A stretch of 63,942 nt of DNA, from assembly GCA_041946685.1 (NCBI GenBank), contig JBHGAV010000019.1:1-63942 (forward strand), given 5' to 3'. Positions 50,452 to 59,420 of the stretch are shown in pieces. The notes below the pieces were generated by a model. That model was given only the letters and a program-made list of their open reading frames with translations, was not told the DNA's origin and searched no databases. The stretch's first letter is position 1. The number at the start of each line of letters is the position of its first letter. Both the position numbers and the translations under genes were made by a program. The stretch comes from JBHGAV01 sp041946685 (lineage in GTDB: Bacteria > Acidobacteriota > Terriglobia > Bryobacterales > Bryobacteraceae).

Positions 50452-51201
50452 ATGTACAAGGTCGTACTACTTCGACATGGTGAGAGCGCCTGGAACAAGG
50501 AGAACCGGTTCACCGGGTGGACCGACGTGGACCTGTCCGAGAAGGGGATGGAAGAGGCCAAGGAGGCCGGCCGGGTGCTGGCTGCGGAGGGCTACACCTT
50601 CGATCTGGCCTTCACGTCGGTGCTCAAGCGGGCCATACGGACGCTGTGGATGACTCTCGACGGGATGGACTTGATGTGGATCCCCGTCGTTCGCGACTGG
50701 CGGCTGAACGAACGCCACTACGGAGCGCTCCAGGGGCTGAACAAGTCGGAAACCGCCGCCAAGTTCGGGGAGGAGCAGGTCAAGATCTGGCGGCGCAGCT
50801 ACGACATTCCTCCTCCGGCGCTGGAAAAGATCGATCCGCGGTACCCGGGCAACGACCGGCGCTACGCGGGGCTCAGTGAAGCGGAGCTCCCTCTGACCGA
50901 GTGCCTGAAAGACACCGTGGCCCGGTTCCTCCCCTGCTGGCACAACCTGATCGCGCCCGAGATTCTGGCCGGCAAGAGGGTCCTGATCGTGGCTCACGGC
51001 AACAGCCTGCGCGCGCTGGTGAAGTACCTGGACAATGTCTCCGACCAGGACATCGTCAACTTGAACATCCCGACCGGCTTGCCGCTGGTCTACGAACTCG
51101 ACGGCAACCTGAAGCCGATTCGCAGCTACTATCTCGGCGACCCTGAGAAGGTGAAGGCCGCCATGGACGCGGTTGCCGCGCAGGGCAAGGCGAAGAAGTA
51201 G
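50452..51201 (+). CDS. gpmA: 2,3-bisphosphoglycerate-dependent phosphoglycerate mutase
   Basis: 249 residues. It interconverts 3- and 2-phosphoglycerate in glycolysis. LLRHGESAWNKENRFTGWTD carries the phospho-accepting His9. RDWRLNERHYGALQGLNK, LTECLKDTVARFLPCW and IVAHGNSLRALVKYL (second catalytic His) are also present, so all active-site parts are intact. AAAGGAG lies 7 bases before the ATG. A palindromic hairpin at 51231-51247 may terminate the glgC-gpmA unit. Confidence 0.97.
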   Translation: MYKVVLLRHGESAWNKENRFTGWTDVDLSEKGMEEAKEAGRVLAAEGYTFDLAFTSVLKRAIRTLWMTLDGMDLMWIPVVRDWRLNERHYGALQGLNKSETAAKFGEEQVKIWRRSYDIPPPALEKIDPRYPGNDRRYAGLSEAELPLTECLKDTVARFLPCWHNLIAPEILAGKRVLIVAHGNSLRALVKYLDNVSDQDIVNLNIPTGLPLVYELDGNLKPIRSYYLGDPEKVKAAMDAVAAQGKAKK

Positions 51202-51230
51202 CACCTGCCCGGCTCCAAATGGACCTTGAC

Positions 51231-51247
51231 CCGGGGCACTGCCCCGG
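51231..51247. terminator. GC-rich palindrome after gpmA
   Basis: CCGGGGCA (51231-51238), one base, and TGCCCCGG (51240-51247) are exact complements, giving at least a 6-pair hairpin with a 5-base loop. It is 29 bases after the gpmA stop and lies before the GH97 ATG. There is no T-run, so it is a weak terminator call. Confidence 0.4.
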
Positions 51248-51269
51248 CTCGCATGTGCGGGGGCCAAGG

Positions 51270-53237
51270 ATGAATGCATTGCGAAGCACCCTGTTGACGC
51301 TCTTGGTGTCATTTGTGTGGCAGCCCGGCGCCGCCGGGGCCGATTCGAATTACGTTCTCCGGTCGCCGGATAGGAGGATCGAGGTCAGAATCCGCGCCGG
51401 CGGCCGGATTCAGTACGACGTCGCGGTCAACGGAGTGGTCCTGCTCAAAGACTCGACCGCATCCATCAACATCGACCAGGTTCAGCTCGGCCGGGACGTG
51501 AAGGTCAGAGGCGTGAAGGAAGGCGGCGTTGACCGGAAGATCGAGGCAGCCGTGCGGCGGAAGTCGGCCACGGTGCGCGATCATTATAACGAGCTTCGCA
51601 TCGAGACCGAAAACGGCCTCGTCGTGGTATTCCGCGCGTACAACGAAGGCGTGGCATACCGTCTGGAGACCTCTCTCGCCAAGGCCCAGGTGAGGGTCTA
51701 TGGCGAAGAGGCCGTCTTCAACTTTGCCGGCGACTACACCGTGTACTACCCCCAAGAGGAGAGCTTCTTCTCGCACAACGAGCGCCAGTACGCTCCTCGC
51801 AAACTGAGCGGGATCGCTCCGGCGGCCATCGCCACGCTGCCCGCCGTGGTGGACGCCGGGGGAATCAAAGTCGCGATTGCGGAATCCGACGTCGAAGACT
51901 ACCCCGGACTGTGGCTGCGAGGCACGAGCGGCAATGGCCTGGTGGCGGTGTTCCCACCCTACCCGCTGGAGACGACGCTGGAGAAGGACCGGGACCTCAA
52001 AGTCACCAAGGCCGCAGGTTACATCGCCGAGACCCGGGGGACGCGCGCGTTTCCGTGGCGGATCCTGGGGATCGCCGAAAAGGACGGCGATCTGATTACG
52101 AACCAACTGGTCTGGTTGCTCGCCAAGCCATCACAGGTGCAGGACACTTCCTGGATCAAGCCCGGCAAGGTGGCCTGGGACTGGTGGAACGCCAACAACA
52201 TCTACGGCGTTGATTTCAAGTCGGGTGTCAACACGCAGACGTATAAGTACTACATCGACTTCGCTTCGATGTACGGTCTGGAGTACATCATTCTTGACGA
52301 AGGCTGGTACAGGCTGGGCAACGTGCTTGATGTGGTTCCCGAAATCAACGTCGAGGAACTGGTGGCTTACGGAAGGCAGAAGAACGTCGGGATCATCCTG
52401 TGGGTGGTCTGGAAGACGCTCGCCGACCAGCTTCAGCCGGCGCTCGATCAATACGAGAAATGGGGCGTCAAGGGGATCAAAGTCGACTTCATGCAACGCG
52501 ACGACCAGCCCGTCGTCAACTTCTATCATGACCTGTGCCGCGAAGCGGCCAGGCGCAAGATGCTGGTGGATTACCACGGCGCGCAAAGACCGGCGCTCAT
52601 GGCGCGAACGTGGCCCAACCTGATCAGCACGGAAGGGGTCAAGGGACTGGAGCATAGCAAGTGGAGCGCGGACATCGATCCGATGCACACCGTGACACTG
52701 CCATTTACCCGGATGTTCCTGGGGCCGATGGACTTCACGCCGGGAGCCATGCTGAATGCGGCCAAGGGCAGCTTTGCGCCGGTCTTTGAGCGGCCCATGT
52801 CCATGGGCACGCGCTGCCACCAGTTGGCCATGTACGTCGTGTTCGAGAGCCCGCTCCAGATGCTGGCCGATACTCCCTCCAACTACCTGCGCGAGCCGGA
52901 GGCCATGGAATTCCTTGGCCCCGTCCCGACCGTTTGGGAAGAAACCCGGGTGATCGACGGCAGAATTGCCGAGTATGTGGTCGTGGCGCGGCGCAGGGGG
53001 CAGGACTGGTACATCGGGGCCATGACCAACTGGACGCCGCGCGAATTTGAAATCGACCTGTCTTTCCTGCCCGAGGGGAACCTGCGGATGGAAGCCTACC
53101 AGGACGGCGTGAACGCGAGCCGCATGGCGAGCGACTACAAGCTGGTGAAGAGCCAGGTCAACCGGAGCGCGCGGTTGAAGATCCGCCTGGCGGAAGGCGG
53201 CGGTTGGGCCGCGAGAATCCACCCTCAGCCCAAGTAG
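51270..53237 (+). CDS. Secreted GH97-family glycosidase
   Basis: 655 residues. The signal peptide is LLTLLVSFVWQPGAAGA. The N-terminal beta-sandwich is followed by the catalytic barrel: GKVAWDWWNANNIYGVDFKS, YYIDFASMYGLEYIILDEGW, KGIKVDFMQRDDQPVVNFYH, MLVDYHGAQRPALMART and FLGPMDFTPGAM. The Asp in KVDFMQRDD is at the position where, as I recall, retaining alpha-galactosidases of GH97 carry the nucleophile; inverting alpha-glucosidases use Glu elsewhere. The C-terminal beta domain closes with YKLVKSQVNRSARLKIRLA. Alpha-galactosidase or another alpha-glycosidase is likely. The upstream frame is open to 51219; the ATG at 51270 gives the signal peptide. There is no good SD. Confidence 0.92.
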   Translation: MNALRSTLLTLLVSFVWQPGAAGADSNYVLRSPDRRIEVRIRAGGRIQYDVAVNGVVLLKDSTASINIDQVQLGRDVKVRGVKEGGVDRKIEAAVRRKSATVRDHYNELRIETENGLVVVFRAYNEGVAYRLETSLAKAQVRVYGEEAVFNFAGDYTVYYPQEESFFSHNERQYAPRKLSGIAPAAIATLPAVVDAGGIKVAIAESDVEDYPGLWLRGTSGNGLVAVFPPYPLETTLEKDRDLKVTKAAGYIAETRGTRAFPWRILGIAEKDGDLITNQLVWLLAKPSQVQDTSWIKPGKVAWDWWNANNIYGVDFKSGVNTQTYKYYIDFASMYGLEYIILDEGWYRLGNVLDVVPEINVEELVAYGRQKNVGIILWVVWKTLADQLQPALDQYEKWGVKGIKVDFMQRDDQPVVNFYHDLCREAARRKMLVDYHGAQRPALMARTWPNLISTEGVKGLEHSKWSADIDPMHTVTLPFTRMFLGPMDFTPGAMLNAAKGSFAPVFERPMSMGTRCHQLAMYVVFESPLQMLADTPSNYLREPEAMEFLGPVPTVWEETRVIDGRIAEYVVVARRRGQDWYIGAMTNWTPREFEIDLSFLPEGNLRMEAYQDGVNASRMASDYKLVKSQVNRSARLKIRLAEGGGWAARIHPQPK

Positions 53238-53278
53238 CAGGACAGGCGCGCTGGCGGGCTGTGCTAGGCTAAAAACAG

Positions 53279-53638
53279 ATGCCGTTCTGGGTGAAGGGGA
53301 TCTCCTGTGCGCTCCTGCTGGTGTGGTGCCTGCTGACCAGCCAGTGCGTCCTCTGTCCTGATATGCGGGCCTCGCAGGCGTCGCCGCACGATTGCTGCAA
53401 GCCCGCGGCTCCGGACCACTGCGGCAAAGAGAAGTCCCAGGACCAGTGTCCCGGACACTCGCCCGCCTTTGAGAGTTCACCAAAGATGGACGCCGCGCAG
53501 GCTGTGGCGCTGGCGGCCGGTCTTTTGCCGATGGTGGCTGCCGCTTTTTCCGCTCCTGCCCCGCTCCCGAGGGACGAGAACGCCGTCTCCCACCCCCCGC
53601 CGGACCGCTGTATTGTTAACTCCGTCCTGCTGATCTGA
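53279..53638 (+). CDS. Small Cys/His-rich secreted protein before the metal efflux operon
   Basis: 119 residues. An N-terminal hydrophobic segment (GISCALLLVWCLLTSQCVLC) may be a signal peptide or anchor. A stretch rich in Cys and His follows (HDCCKPAAPDHCGKEKSQ, DQCPGH), and a second hydrophobic helix near AAQAVALAAGLLPMVAAAF precedes a Pro-rich tail. Such proteins next to Cus/Czc genes could bind the metal in the periplasm; no family is recognised. A TAGGCT box 8 bases before the ATG suggests a very short leader. It lies 40 bases before the outer-membrane channel gene and is probably part of the same operon. Confidence 0.65.
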   Translation: MPFWVKGISCALLLVWCLLTSQCVLCPDMRASQASPHDCCKPAAPDHCGKEKSQDQCPGHSPAFESSPKMDAAQAVALAAGLLPMVAAAFSAPAPLPRDENAVSHPPPDRCIVNSVLLI

Positions 53639-53677
53639 TCCTCTTGTTCCCCCGGTTGTTGGGAAAGGAGGACAGGT

Positions 53678-54919
53678 GTGAATACAGGACTATTTCTTGT
53701 TGTGTTTTCCGTGGCCCTGGCTTCGAGGGCTGCAACGCTGCGCGTTGACGACCTGGTCGCCGAGGCGCTGGCGAACAATCCAGAGATTCTGGCGGCGCAG
53801 AAGCGCTATGAAGCCGCCGGGCAGCGGCCCGCGCAGGCCGGCAGTCTGCCGGACCCCATGCTGTCGCTCGGCTACACGTCGAGCGGCAGCCCGCGCCCGC
53901 TCGCGGGCATCGGCCGCGAACCTACCAGCAACGCCGGCTTCATGCTGTCCCAGGAGTTCCCCTGGCCGGGCAAGCGGAGACTGCGCGCCGGGATCGCCGG
54001 AAAGGAGGCCGAGGCGGGATTTCAGGATTACCGGGCCGTTCAGCTCAGTGTGATCTCGCGCGTCAAGCAAGCCTGCTACCGGTTGCAGCGCGCCGGCCGG
54101 ATCATCGGAGTACTTGAGAAGAGCCGGGATCTGCTGCGCAGGATGCTGGAGGTCGCCGAGGCGCGCTACTCGGCAGGCAAGACCGCGCAACAGGATCTCT
54201 TCAAATTGCAAACGCAGTTGTCCATCCTCGAAACGCGCATCGTGAGGATGGAGGCGGAGAGGCGCACCCTGGAGGCGGAGATCAACAGCCTCTTGGCCCG
54301 TCCGGCGGGCGTCCCTCTCGGCTGGCCGGAGGAAACCGGGCCTGGGCCGCTGACCGTGACCCTGGAAACTCTGACGGCCGCAGCCCGGGAGGACTCACCC
54401 CTGTTGCGCAGGGACGAGAAGATGGTCCAACGGTCGCAGCTTGCGCTTAACCTGGCCCGCAAGAGCTACTACCCGGATTACACGGTCTCGGCCGGCTACT
54501 TCAGCATGGGGCGCATGCCGGACATGTACCAGTTCCGCGTCGATTTCAAGCTGCCAGCCTGGTCCTTCCGCAGACAGCGGGCCGAGGTTGCCGAACAAGC
54601 GAGCGCCCTGAGCGAGACCCGTCACGGTCTTTCAGCAACGGCGCAGGAGCTTCAGTATCGCATCCAGGCCGAATACCTCGCGGCGAAGACCGCGGAGCAG
54701 TTGATGAAGATGTATGCCGACACCGTAATTGCCCAGGCGGAGCTGGCGGTGGAGTCTTCGCTGGCTTCCTACCAGAACGGCGCTGTGGATCTCCTCAGCG
54801 TCCTAAGCAACCTGATAACCAGGTTCGAATACGAGGAGAGCTACCACGAAGAGCGCCTGGCGTACCGGGCGGCTCTGGCGCGGCTCGAAGAGCTGACGGG
54901 AATGAGACTGACCGATTGA
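53678..54919 (+). CDS. TolC-family outer-membrane efflux channel, CusC-like
   Basis: 413 residues. A signal peptide (FLVVFSVALASRA) precedes two repeats of the outer-membrane efflux domain: VDDLVAEALANNPEILAAQK and later EYLAAKTAEQLMKMYADTVI with YQNGAVDLLSVLSNLIT. The helices build the periplasmic tunnel of the trimeric channel. No lipobox Cys is seen at the mature N-terminus. The start is GTG at 53678, with AAAGGAGG 8 bases or more upstream. It is the first of the three efflux genes; the adaptor gene starts 12 bases after its stop. Confidence 0.92.
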   Translation: MNTGLFLVVFSVALASRAATLRVDDLVAEALANNPEILAAQKRYEAAGQRPAQAGSLPDPMLSLGYTSSGSPRPLAGIGREPTSNAGFMLSQEFPWPGKRRLRAGIAGKEAEAGFQDYRAVQLSVISRVKQACYRLQRAGRIIGVLEKSRDLLRRMLEVAEARYSAGKTAQQDLFKLQTQLSILETRIVRMEAERRTLEAEINSLLARPAGVPLGWPEETGPGPLTVTLETLTAAAREDSPLLRRDEKMVQRSQLALNLARKSYYPDYTVSAGYFSMGRMPDMYQFRVDFKLPAWSFRRQRAEVAEQASALSETRHGLSATAQELQYRIQAEYLAAKTAEQLMKMYADTVIAQAELAVESSLASYQNGAVDLLSVLSNLITRFEYEESYHEERLAYRAALARLEELTGMRLTD

Positions 54920-54931
54920 GGGGGGACGATC

Positions 54932-56185
54932 GTGAAGAAAGTATTGATTGCGATTCTGGTGATTGTGGCGCTGGGCGCCTGGTTCGGCTATCGCCGCTGG
55001 CTCGCGCCGAAGGCCGCCGGATCCGGGCAGGAGCAACGCATCCTCTACTACCACTGCCCGATGCATCCGGACTATCACTCGGACAAACAAGGCGACTGCC
55101 CCATTTGCGGGATGCGGCTGACGCCGGTCTACGCCGGGGAGCCCTCCTTGGCCGCGCCATCGGGGCAGATTCACATTTCGCCCGAGAGGCAGCAGCTCAT
55201 AGGGGTGCAAGTCGGCGAGGCGTCGATGGTCTCCGCGTCGCGGACGATCCGCGCGGTGGGCCGTGTCGCCCTGGACGAGACGCGCGTGGTCAAGATCCAC
55301 CCCAGGGTGGACGGCTGGATTGAAGCAGTCTACGGGGACTTCCTCGGGCAATTGGTGGCGAAAGGGCAGCCGCTGGTCAGGATCTACAGCCCGGAGCTTG
55401 CCGCCACCCAACAGGAGTACCTGCTGGCGCTTCGTTCTCAGCAGATCATGCAGCACAGCTCCATGCCGGGCGTAGTGGCCCGGAGCGGCTCGCTGGTGCA
55501 GGCTGCAAGGCGCAGGCTCGAACTGTGGGATTTGAGCGGGCCGCAGATTGAGGAACTGGACCGCACGCGGAAGCCGTCGGCGACGATCACACTTTTCGCG
55601 CCCGCATCGGGGCACGTGATCGCGCGCAACGCCTATGAGAAGCAGCGCGTGACGCCCGAAACCGAGCTTTACACGCTGGCCGATCTCACCCGGGTCTGGG
55701 TGATGGCGGACGTCTTCGAGAACGACATCCCGGCCATTTCGCCGGGGCAGTCCGCGCGAGTGGTCATGACTTATGCGGGCGGAAAGTCATACCCCGCACG
55801 AGTGGACTACATCCAGCCGTCCCTCGACCCGGCCACCCGCACGCTCAAGGTGCGCCTGGAAGTGGACAACCCGGGCCTGGCGCTCAAGCCGGAAATGTTC
55901 GCCGATGTCGAGTTCCGCGTGAACCTGCCGCCGCGGCTCATGGTTCCGTCGGACGCCGTGCTCGACTCGGGACTGGCGAAGACGGTTTTCGTCTCCCGGG
56001 GCGACGGCTACTTCGAGCCGCGCCGCGTAGAGACCGGCAGCCTGGCAGAGGACAAGGTTGAGATCCTCAGCGGTCTCTCACCGGGAGAGCGGATCGTCAC
56101 TTCGGGAACATTCCTGATCGACTCGGAAAGCCAGATCAAGGCCGCCGCGCGGGGGATGGGTCAACATGATCAACACAATCATTGA
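54932..56185 (+). CDS. cusB: CusB-like RND periplasmic adaptor with heavy-metal-binding domain
   Basis: 417 residues. A membrane segment (VLIAILVIVALGAWFGY) is followed by a heavy-metal-binding domain (residues about 38-62): YYHCPMHPDYHSD with Cys42 and His45, then GDCPICGMRL with Cys56 and Cys59. The lipoyl region (HPRVDGWIEAVYGDFLGQLV and TITLFAPASGHVIARNAYEK), helical hairpin and beta-barrel are all present. It hands the metal to the RND pump and joins it to the channel. The C-terminus is His-rich (GQHDQHNH). The start is GTG at 54932. The 3' end overlaps cusA by 20 bases. Confidence 0.93.
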   Translation: MKKVLIAILVIVALGAWFGYRRWLAPKAAGSGQEQRILYYHCPMHPDYHSDKQGDCPICGMRLTPVYAGEPSLAAPSGQIHISPERQQLIGVQVGEASMVSASRTIRAVGRVALDETRVVKIHPRVDGWIEAVYGDFLGQLVAKGQPLVRIYSPELAATQQEYLLALRSQQIMQHSSMPGVVARSGSLVQAARRRLELWDLSGPQIEELDRTRKPSATITLFAPASGHVIARNAYEKQRVTPETELYTLADLTRVWVMADVFENDIPAISPGQSARVVMTYAGGKSYPARVDYIQPSLDPATRTLKVRLEVDNPGLALKPEMFADVEFRVNLPPRLMVPSDAVLDSGLAKTVFVSRGDGYFEPRRVETGSLAEDKVEILSGLSPGERIVTSGTFLIDSESQIKAAARGMGQHDQHNH

Positions 56186-59100
56186 GTTTTCCGCGCGCAA
56201 CCGGTTCGTTGTTTTCGTCCTGGTGGCGGCGGCGGTCCTGGCGGGCCTCTGGGCCATGCGCAACGTGCCGCTGGACGCCATCCCGGACCTGAGCGAGACG
56301 CAGGTCATCGTCTACTCGCGATGGGACCGCAGCCCGGACATCATCGAGGACCAGGTGACTTATCCCATCGTCGCCGCCATGCGCGCCGCGCCGCGCGTGC
56401 GGACCGTGCGGGGCTTTTCGGACTTCGGCTACTCGTACGTCTACATCATCTTCGACGAGGGCACGGACATCTACTGGGCCCGCTCGCGCACCCTGGAGTA
56501 CCTCTCCGCGGTGCTGCCCAGGCTCCCCAAGGGGGTTCAGACGGAACTCGGGCCCGATGCGACCGGCCTCGGGTGGGTGTACCAATACGCGCTGGTGGAC
56601 ACCAGCGGACGGCACAACCTGGCCGAACTGCGCTCGATTCAGGACTGGTATCTTCGCTACCACCTCCAGGCGGTGCCCGGCGTGGCCGAGGTGGCGCCTC
56701 TCGGCGGCTTCGTGCGCCAGTACCAGGTCAACGTCGACCCCAACCGCCTGCAGGCCTACAACATCCCCATCATGCGCGTGGTGGATGCGGTCCGGGCGGG
56801 GAACAACGACGTCGGCGGGCGGCTGGTGGAGCTGAGCGGAGCGGAGTACATGGTCCGTGGCCGCGGGTACGCGCAGTCGCCGGGCGACATCGGAAACATC
56901 GTCCTGGCCGTGGGCGGGAACAACGTCCCGATACGGGTTCGCGATGTCGGCCAGGTAACGCTCGGACCCGATCTGCGCCGTGGCGTCGCCGACCTGGATG
57001 GAAAAGGAGAAGCGGTAAGCGGCATTGTGGTCATGCGGCAGGGAGAGAACGCGCTTCAGGTCATCGACCGGGTTAAGGCAAAGCTGCGCGAGATCGAGCC
57101 GGGGCTGCCGCAGGGCGTGCGACTGGTCACGGCGTACGACCGTTCCGACCTGATCCTGCGATCCATCGACACGCTGAAGAGAGCCTTGACCGAGGAGCTG
57201 GTGATCGTCTCGCTGGTCATCCTGCTCTTCCTGTGGCACATCCCGAGCGCGATCATCCCGGTGATTACGATTCCGGTGGCCATCATCGTCTCATTCATCC
57301 CGATGAAGGCGATGGGCCTGACTTCCAACATCATGTCGCTCGGCGGCATCGCCATCGCCATCGGGGCCATGGTCGACGCGGCCATCGTGGTGGTGGAGCA
57401 GACGCACAAGAAGCTGGAAGCGTGGGAGCGCACCGGGCGGCGCGGCTCTTACCAGGACGTGGTGATCGAGGCGGTGAAGGAAGTGGGCGGGCCGAGCTTC
57501 TTCGCGCTGCTGGTGATCGCGGTGTCGTTCCTGCCGGTGCTGACGCTGGAGGCCCAGGAGGGGCGCCTGTTCAAGCCGCTGGCCTACACCAAGAACCTTT
57601 CGATGGTCGTAGCCGCCGTGCTGGCCATCACGCTCGATCCGGCCATGCGGCTGCTGTTCACGCACATGCGGAACTTCCAGTTCCGCCCGCGCTTTCTGGC
57701 GCGCGCGCTGAACGCGGTGCTGGTGGGCAAGATCCACTCCGAGGAGCGGCACCCGGTCAGCCGCGTGCTGATCAGGCTCTACGGCCCGGTCTGCGCCTGG
57801 AGCCTGCGCTGGAAGTGGGTGGTGATCGGCGCGGCCTTCGCCTCGATCGTCGCGACGGTCCCCATCTATCAGCGGCTCGGCAGTGAGTTCATGCCGCCGC
57901 TCGACGAGGGGTCGCTGCTCTACATGCCGTCCACGCTGCCGGGCATCTCGATCACCGAGGCACAGCAGCTTCTTCAGGTGACCGACCGGGTGATCCTCCG
58001 GTTCCCGGAAGTCGAGCGCGTGTTCGGCAAAGCGGGACGCGCCGAGACTTCCACCGACCCTGCGCCCCTGTCCATGATCGAAACGGTGATTCTGCTCAAG
58101 CCTCAGGACCAATGGCGCAAACGCGACACGTGGTACTCGTCCTGGGCCCCTGACTGGGCCAGGCCGGTTCTCCGCCGCATCACACCGGATCATATCTCCA
58201 CCGACGAACTGGTCAGCGAGATGAATGCGGCGCTTGAGGTGCCCGGCGCCTCCAACGCCTGGACCATGCCCATAAAGAACCGCATCGACATGCAGACCAC
58301 GGGCATCCGCACGCCGGTCGGCGTCAAGGTGTCCGGCTCCGACATCGGCGAGATCCAGAGGATCGGCGCCGAGGTGGAGAGATTGCTGCCGCAGGTCGCG
58401 GGCACGCGCAGCGTCTTTGCGGAGAGGGCCGGCGGCGGCTACTTCCTGGACGTGCGTTGGAAGCGCGAGGAGTTGGCCCGCTACGGGTTGACCATAGACG
58501 ACGCGCAGATGGTGGTCACCAGCGCCATCGGCGGCGAGAACGTCACCACCACGGTGGAAGGCCGCGAGCGCTATCCGGTCAACGTGCGCTACATGCGGGA
58601 CTTCCGCAGCAGCATCGGCGCGCTGGGGCGGGTGCTGGTGCCCGCGGCGGGCGGAGTGCAGGTGCCGATGTCGCAACTGGCGGAGATCCGGCTCGCCGCG
58701 GGCCCGTCCATGTACCGGAACGAGGACGGCATGCTCACCGGCTACGTCTATGTGGACGTCGCGGGGCGCGACGTGGGCGGCTATGTGGAGGAGGCGAAAA
58801 GACTGGTGCGCGATCAGCTCAAGCTGCCTCCGGGCCACTCGCTCTCCTGGAGCGGCCAGTACGAGGCGATGGAGCGCGTGAAGGGCAGGCTGCTTGTGGT
58901 CGTGCCCCTGACGCTGTTTCTGGTCCTGATGCTGCTCTACATGAACACGCGCAGCCCCGCCAAGACGCTCATCATCCTGTTGTCGGTGCCGTTTTCTGCG
59001 GTGGGCGCGATTTGGTTCCTGTACCTGCTCGGCTACAACATGAGCGTCGGCGTGTGGGTCGGGCTCATAGCGCTGGTTGGGGTGGACGCGGGAACGGGCG

Positions 59101-59420
59101 TGTTCATGCTGCTCTACCTGGACCTTGAGTACCAGCGGGCGAAAAGCGAAGGCCGGCTGAGCAGCTTGCGCGAGTTGCAGGCGGCGATCATGGATGGCGC
59201 CGTCAAGCGCATCCGGCCCAAGTTCATGACCGTGGCGACGATGTTCCTGGGCCTGCTTCCGGTCATGTGGTCCACGGGGGCGGGAGCCGACGTGATGAAG
59301 CGGATTGCCGCGCCGATGGTGGGCGGCATTCTCACGTCTTTCATCCTGGAATTGGTTGTGTATCCAGCTATCTACGAGGTATGGAAATGGCATTTCGAAC
59401 TGAAAAAGCGTTTGGCGTGA
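56166..59420 (+). CDS. cusA: CusA-type heavy-metal RND efflux pump
   Basis: 1084 residues, standard RND length with twelve transmembrane helices in two sets of six. Early motifs DAIPDLSETQVIVYSRWDRS and EDQVTYPIVAAM mark the HME (heavy-metal) branch. The three methionines used for Cu(I)/Ag(I) in E. coli CusA appear to be kept: LLYMPSTLPGIS, LSMIETVILLKPQDQW and RIDMQTTGIRTP. A copper/silver substrate is therefore favoured over zinc/cadmium, from motif likeness alone. The pump uses proton flow to expel metal with CusB and CusC. Its C-terminus overlaps the next gene by 34 bases. Confidence 0.95.
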   Translation: MINTIIEFSARNRFVVFVLVAAAVLAGLWAMRNVPLDAIPDLSETQVIVYSRWDRSPDIIEDQVTYPIVAAMRAAPRVRTVRGFSDFGYSYVYIIFDEGTDIYWARSRTLEYLSAVLPRLPKGVQTELGPDATGLGWVYQYALVDTSGRHNLAELRSIQDWYLRYHLQAVPGVAEVAPLGGFVRQYQVNVDPNRLQAYNIPIMRVVDAVRAGNNDVGGRLVELSGAEYMVRGRGYAQSPGDIGNIVLAVGGNNVPIRVRDVGQVTLGPDLRRGVADLDGKGEAVSGIVVMRQGENALQVIDRVKAKLREIEPGLPQGVRLVTAYDRSDLILRSIDTLKRALTEELVIVSLVILLFLWHIPSAIIPVITIPVAIIVSFIPMKAMGLTSNIMSLGGIAIAIGAMVDAAIVVVEQTHKKLEAWERTGRRGSYQDVVIEAVKEVGGPSFFALLVIAVSFLPVLTLEAQEGRLFKPLAYTKNLSMVVAAVLAITLDPAMRLLFTHMRNFQFRPRFLARALNAVLVGKIHSEERHPVSRVLIRLYGPVCAWSLRWKWVVIGAAFASIVATVPIYQRLGSEFMPPLDEGSLLYMPSTLPGISITEAQQLLQVTDRVILRFPEVERVFGKAGRAETSTDPAPLSMIETVILLKPQDQWRKRDTWYSSWAPDWARPVLRRITPDHISTDELVSEMNAALEVPGASNAWTMPIKNRIDMQTTGIRTPVGVKVSGSDIGEIQRIGAEVERLLPQVAGTRSVFAERAGGGYFLDVRWKREELARYGLTIDDAQMVVTSAIGGENVTTTVEGRERYPVNVRYMRDFRSSIGALGRVLVPAAGGVQVPMSQLAEIRLAAGPSMYRNEDGMLTGYVYVDVAGRDVGGYVEEAKRLVRDQLKLPPGHSLSWSGQYEAMERVKGRLLVVVPLTLFLVLMLLYMNTRSPAKTLIILLSVPFSAVGAIWFLYLLGYNMSVGVWVGLIALVGVDAGTGVFMLLYLDLEYQRAKSEGRLSSLRELQAAIMDGAVKRIRPKFMTVATMFLGLLPVMWSTGAGADVMKRIAAPMVGGILTSFILELVVYPAIYEVWKWHFELKKRLA

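Noticed and set aside
54823..54833. GGTTCGAATAC, similar to a tRNA T-loop
   Set aside because: It lies within the coding sequence of the CusC-like channel, and no acceptor or anticodon stem can be built around it.
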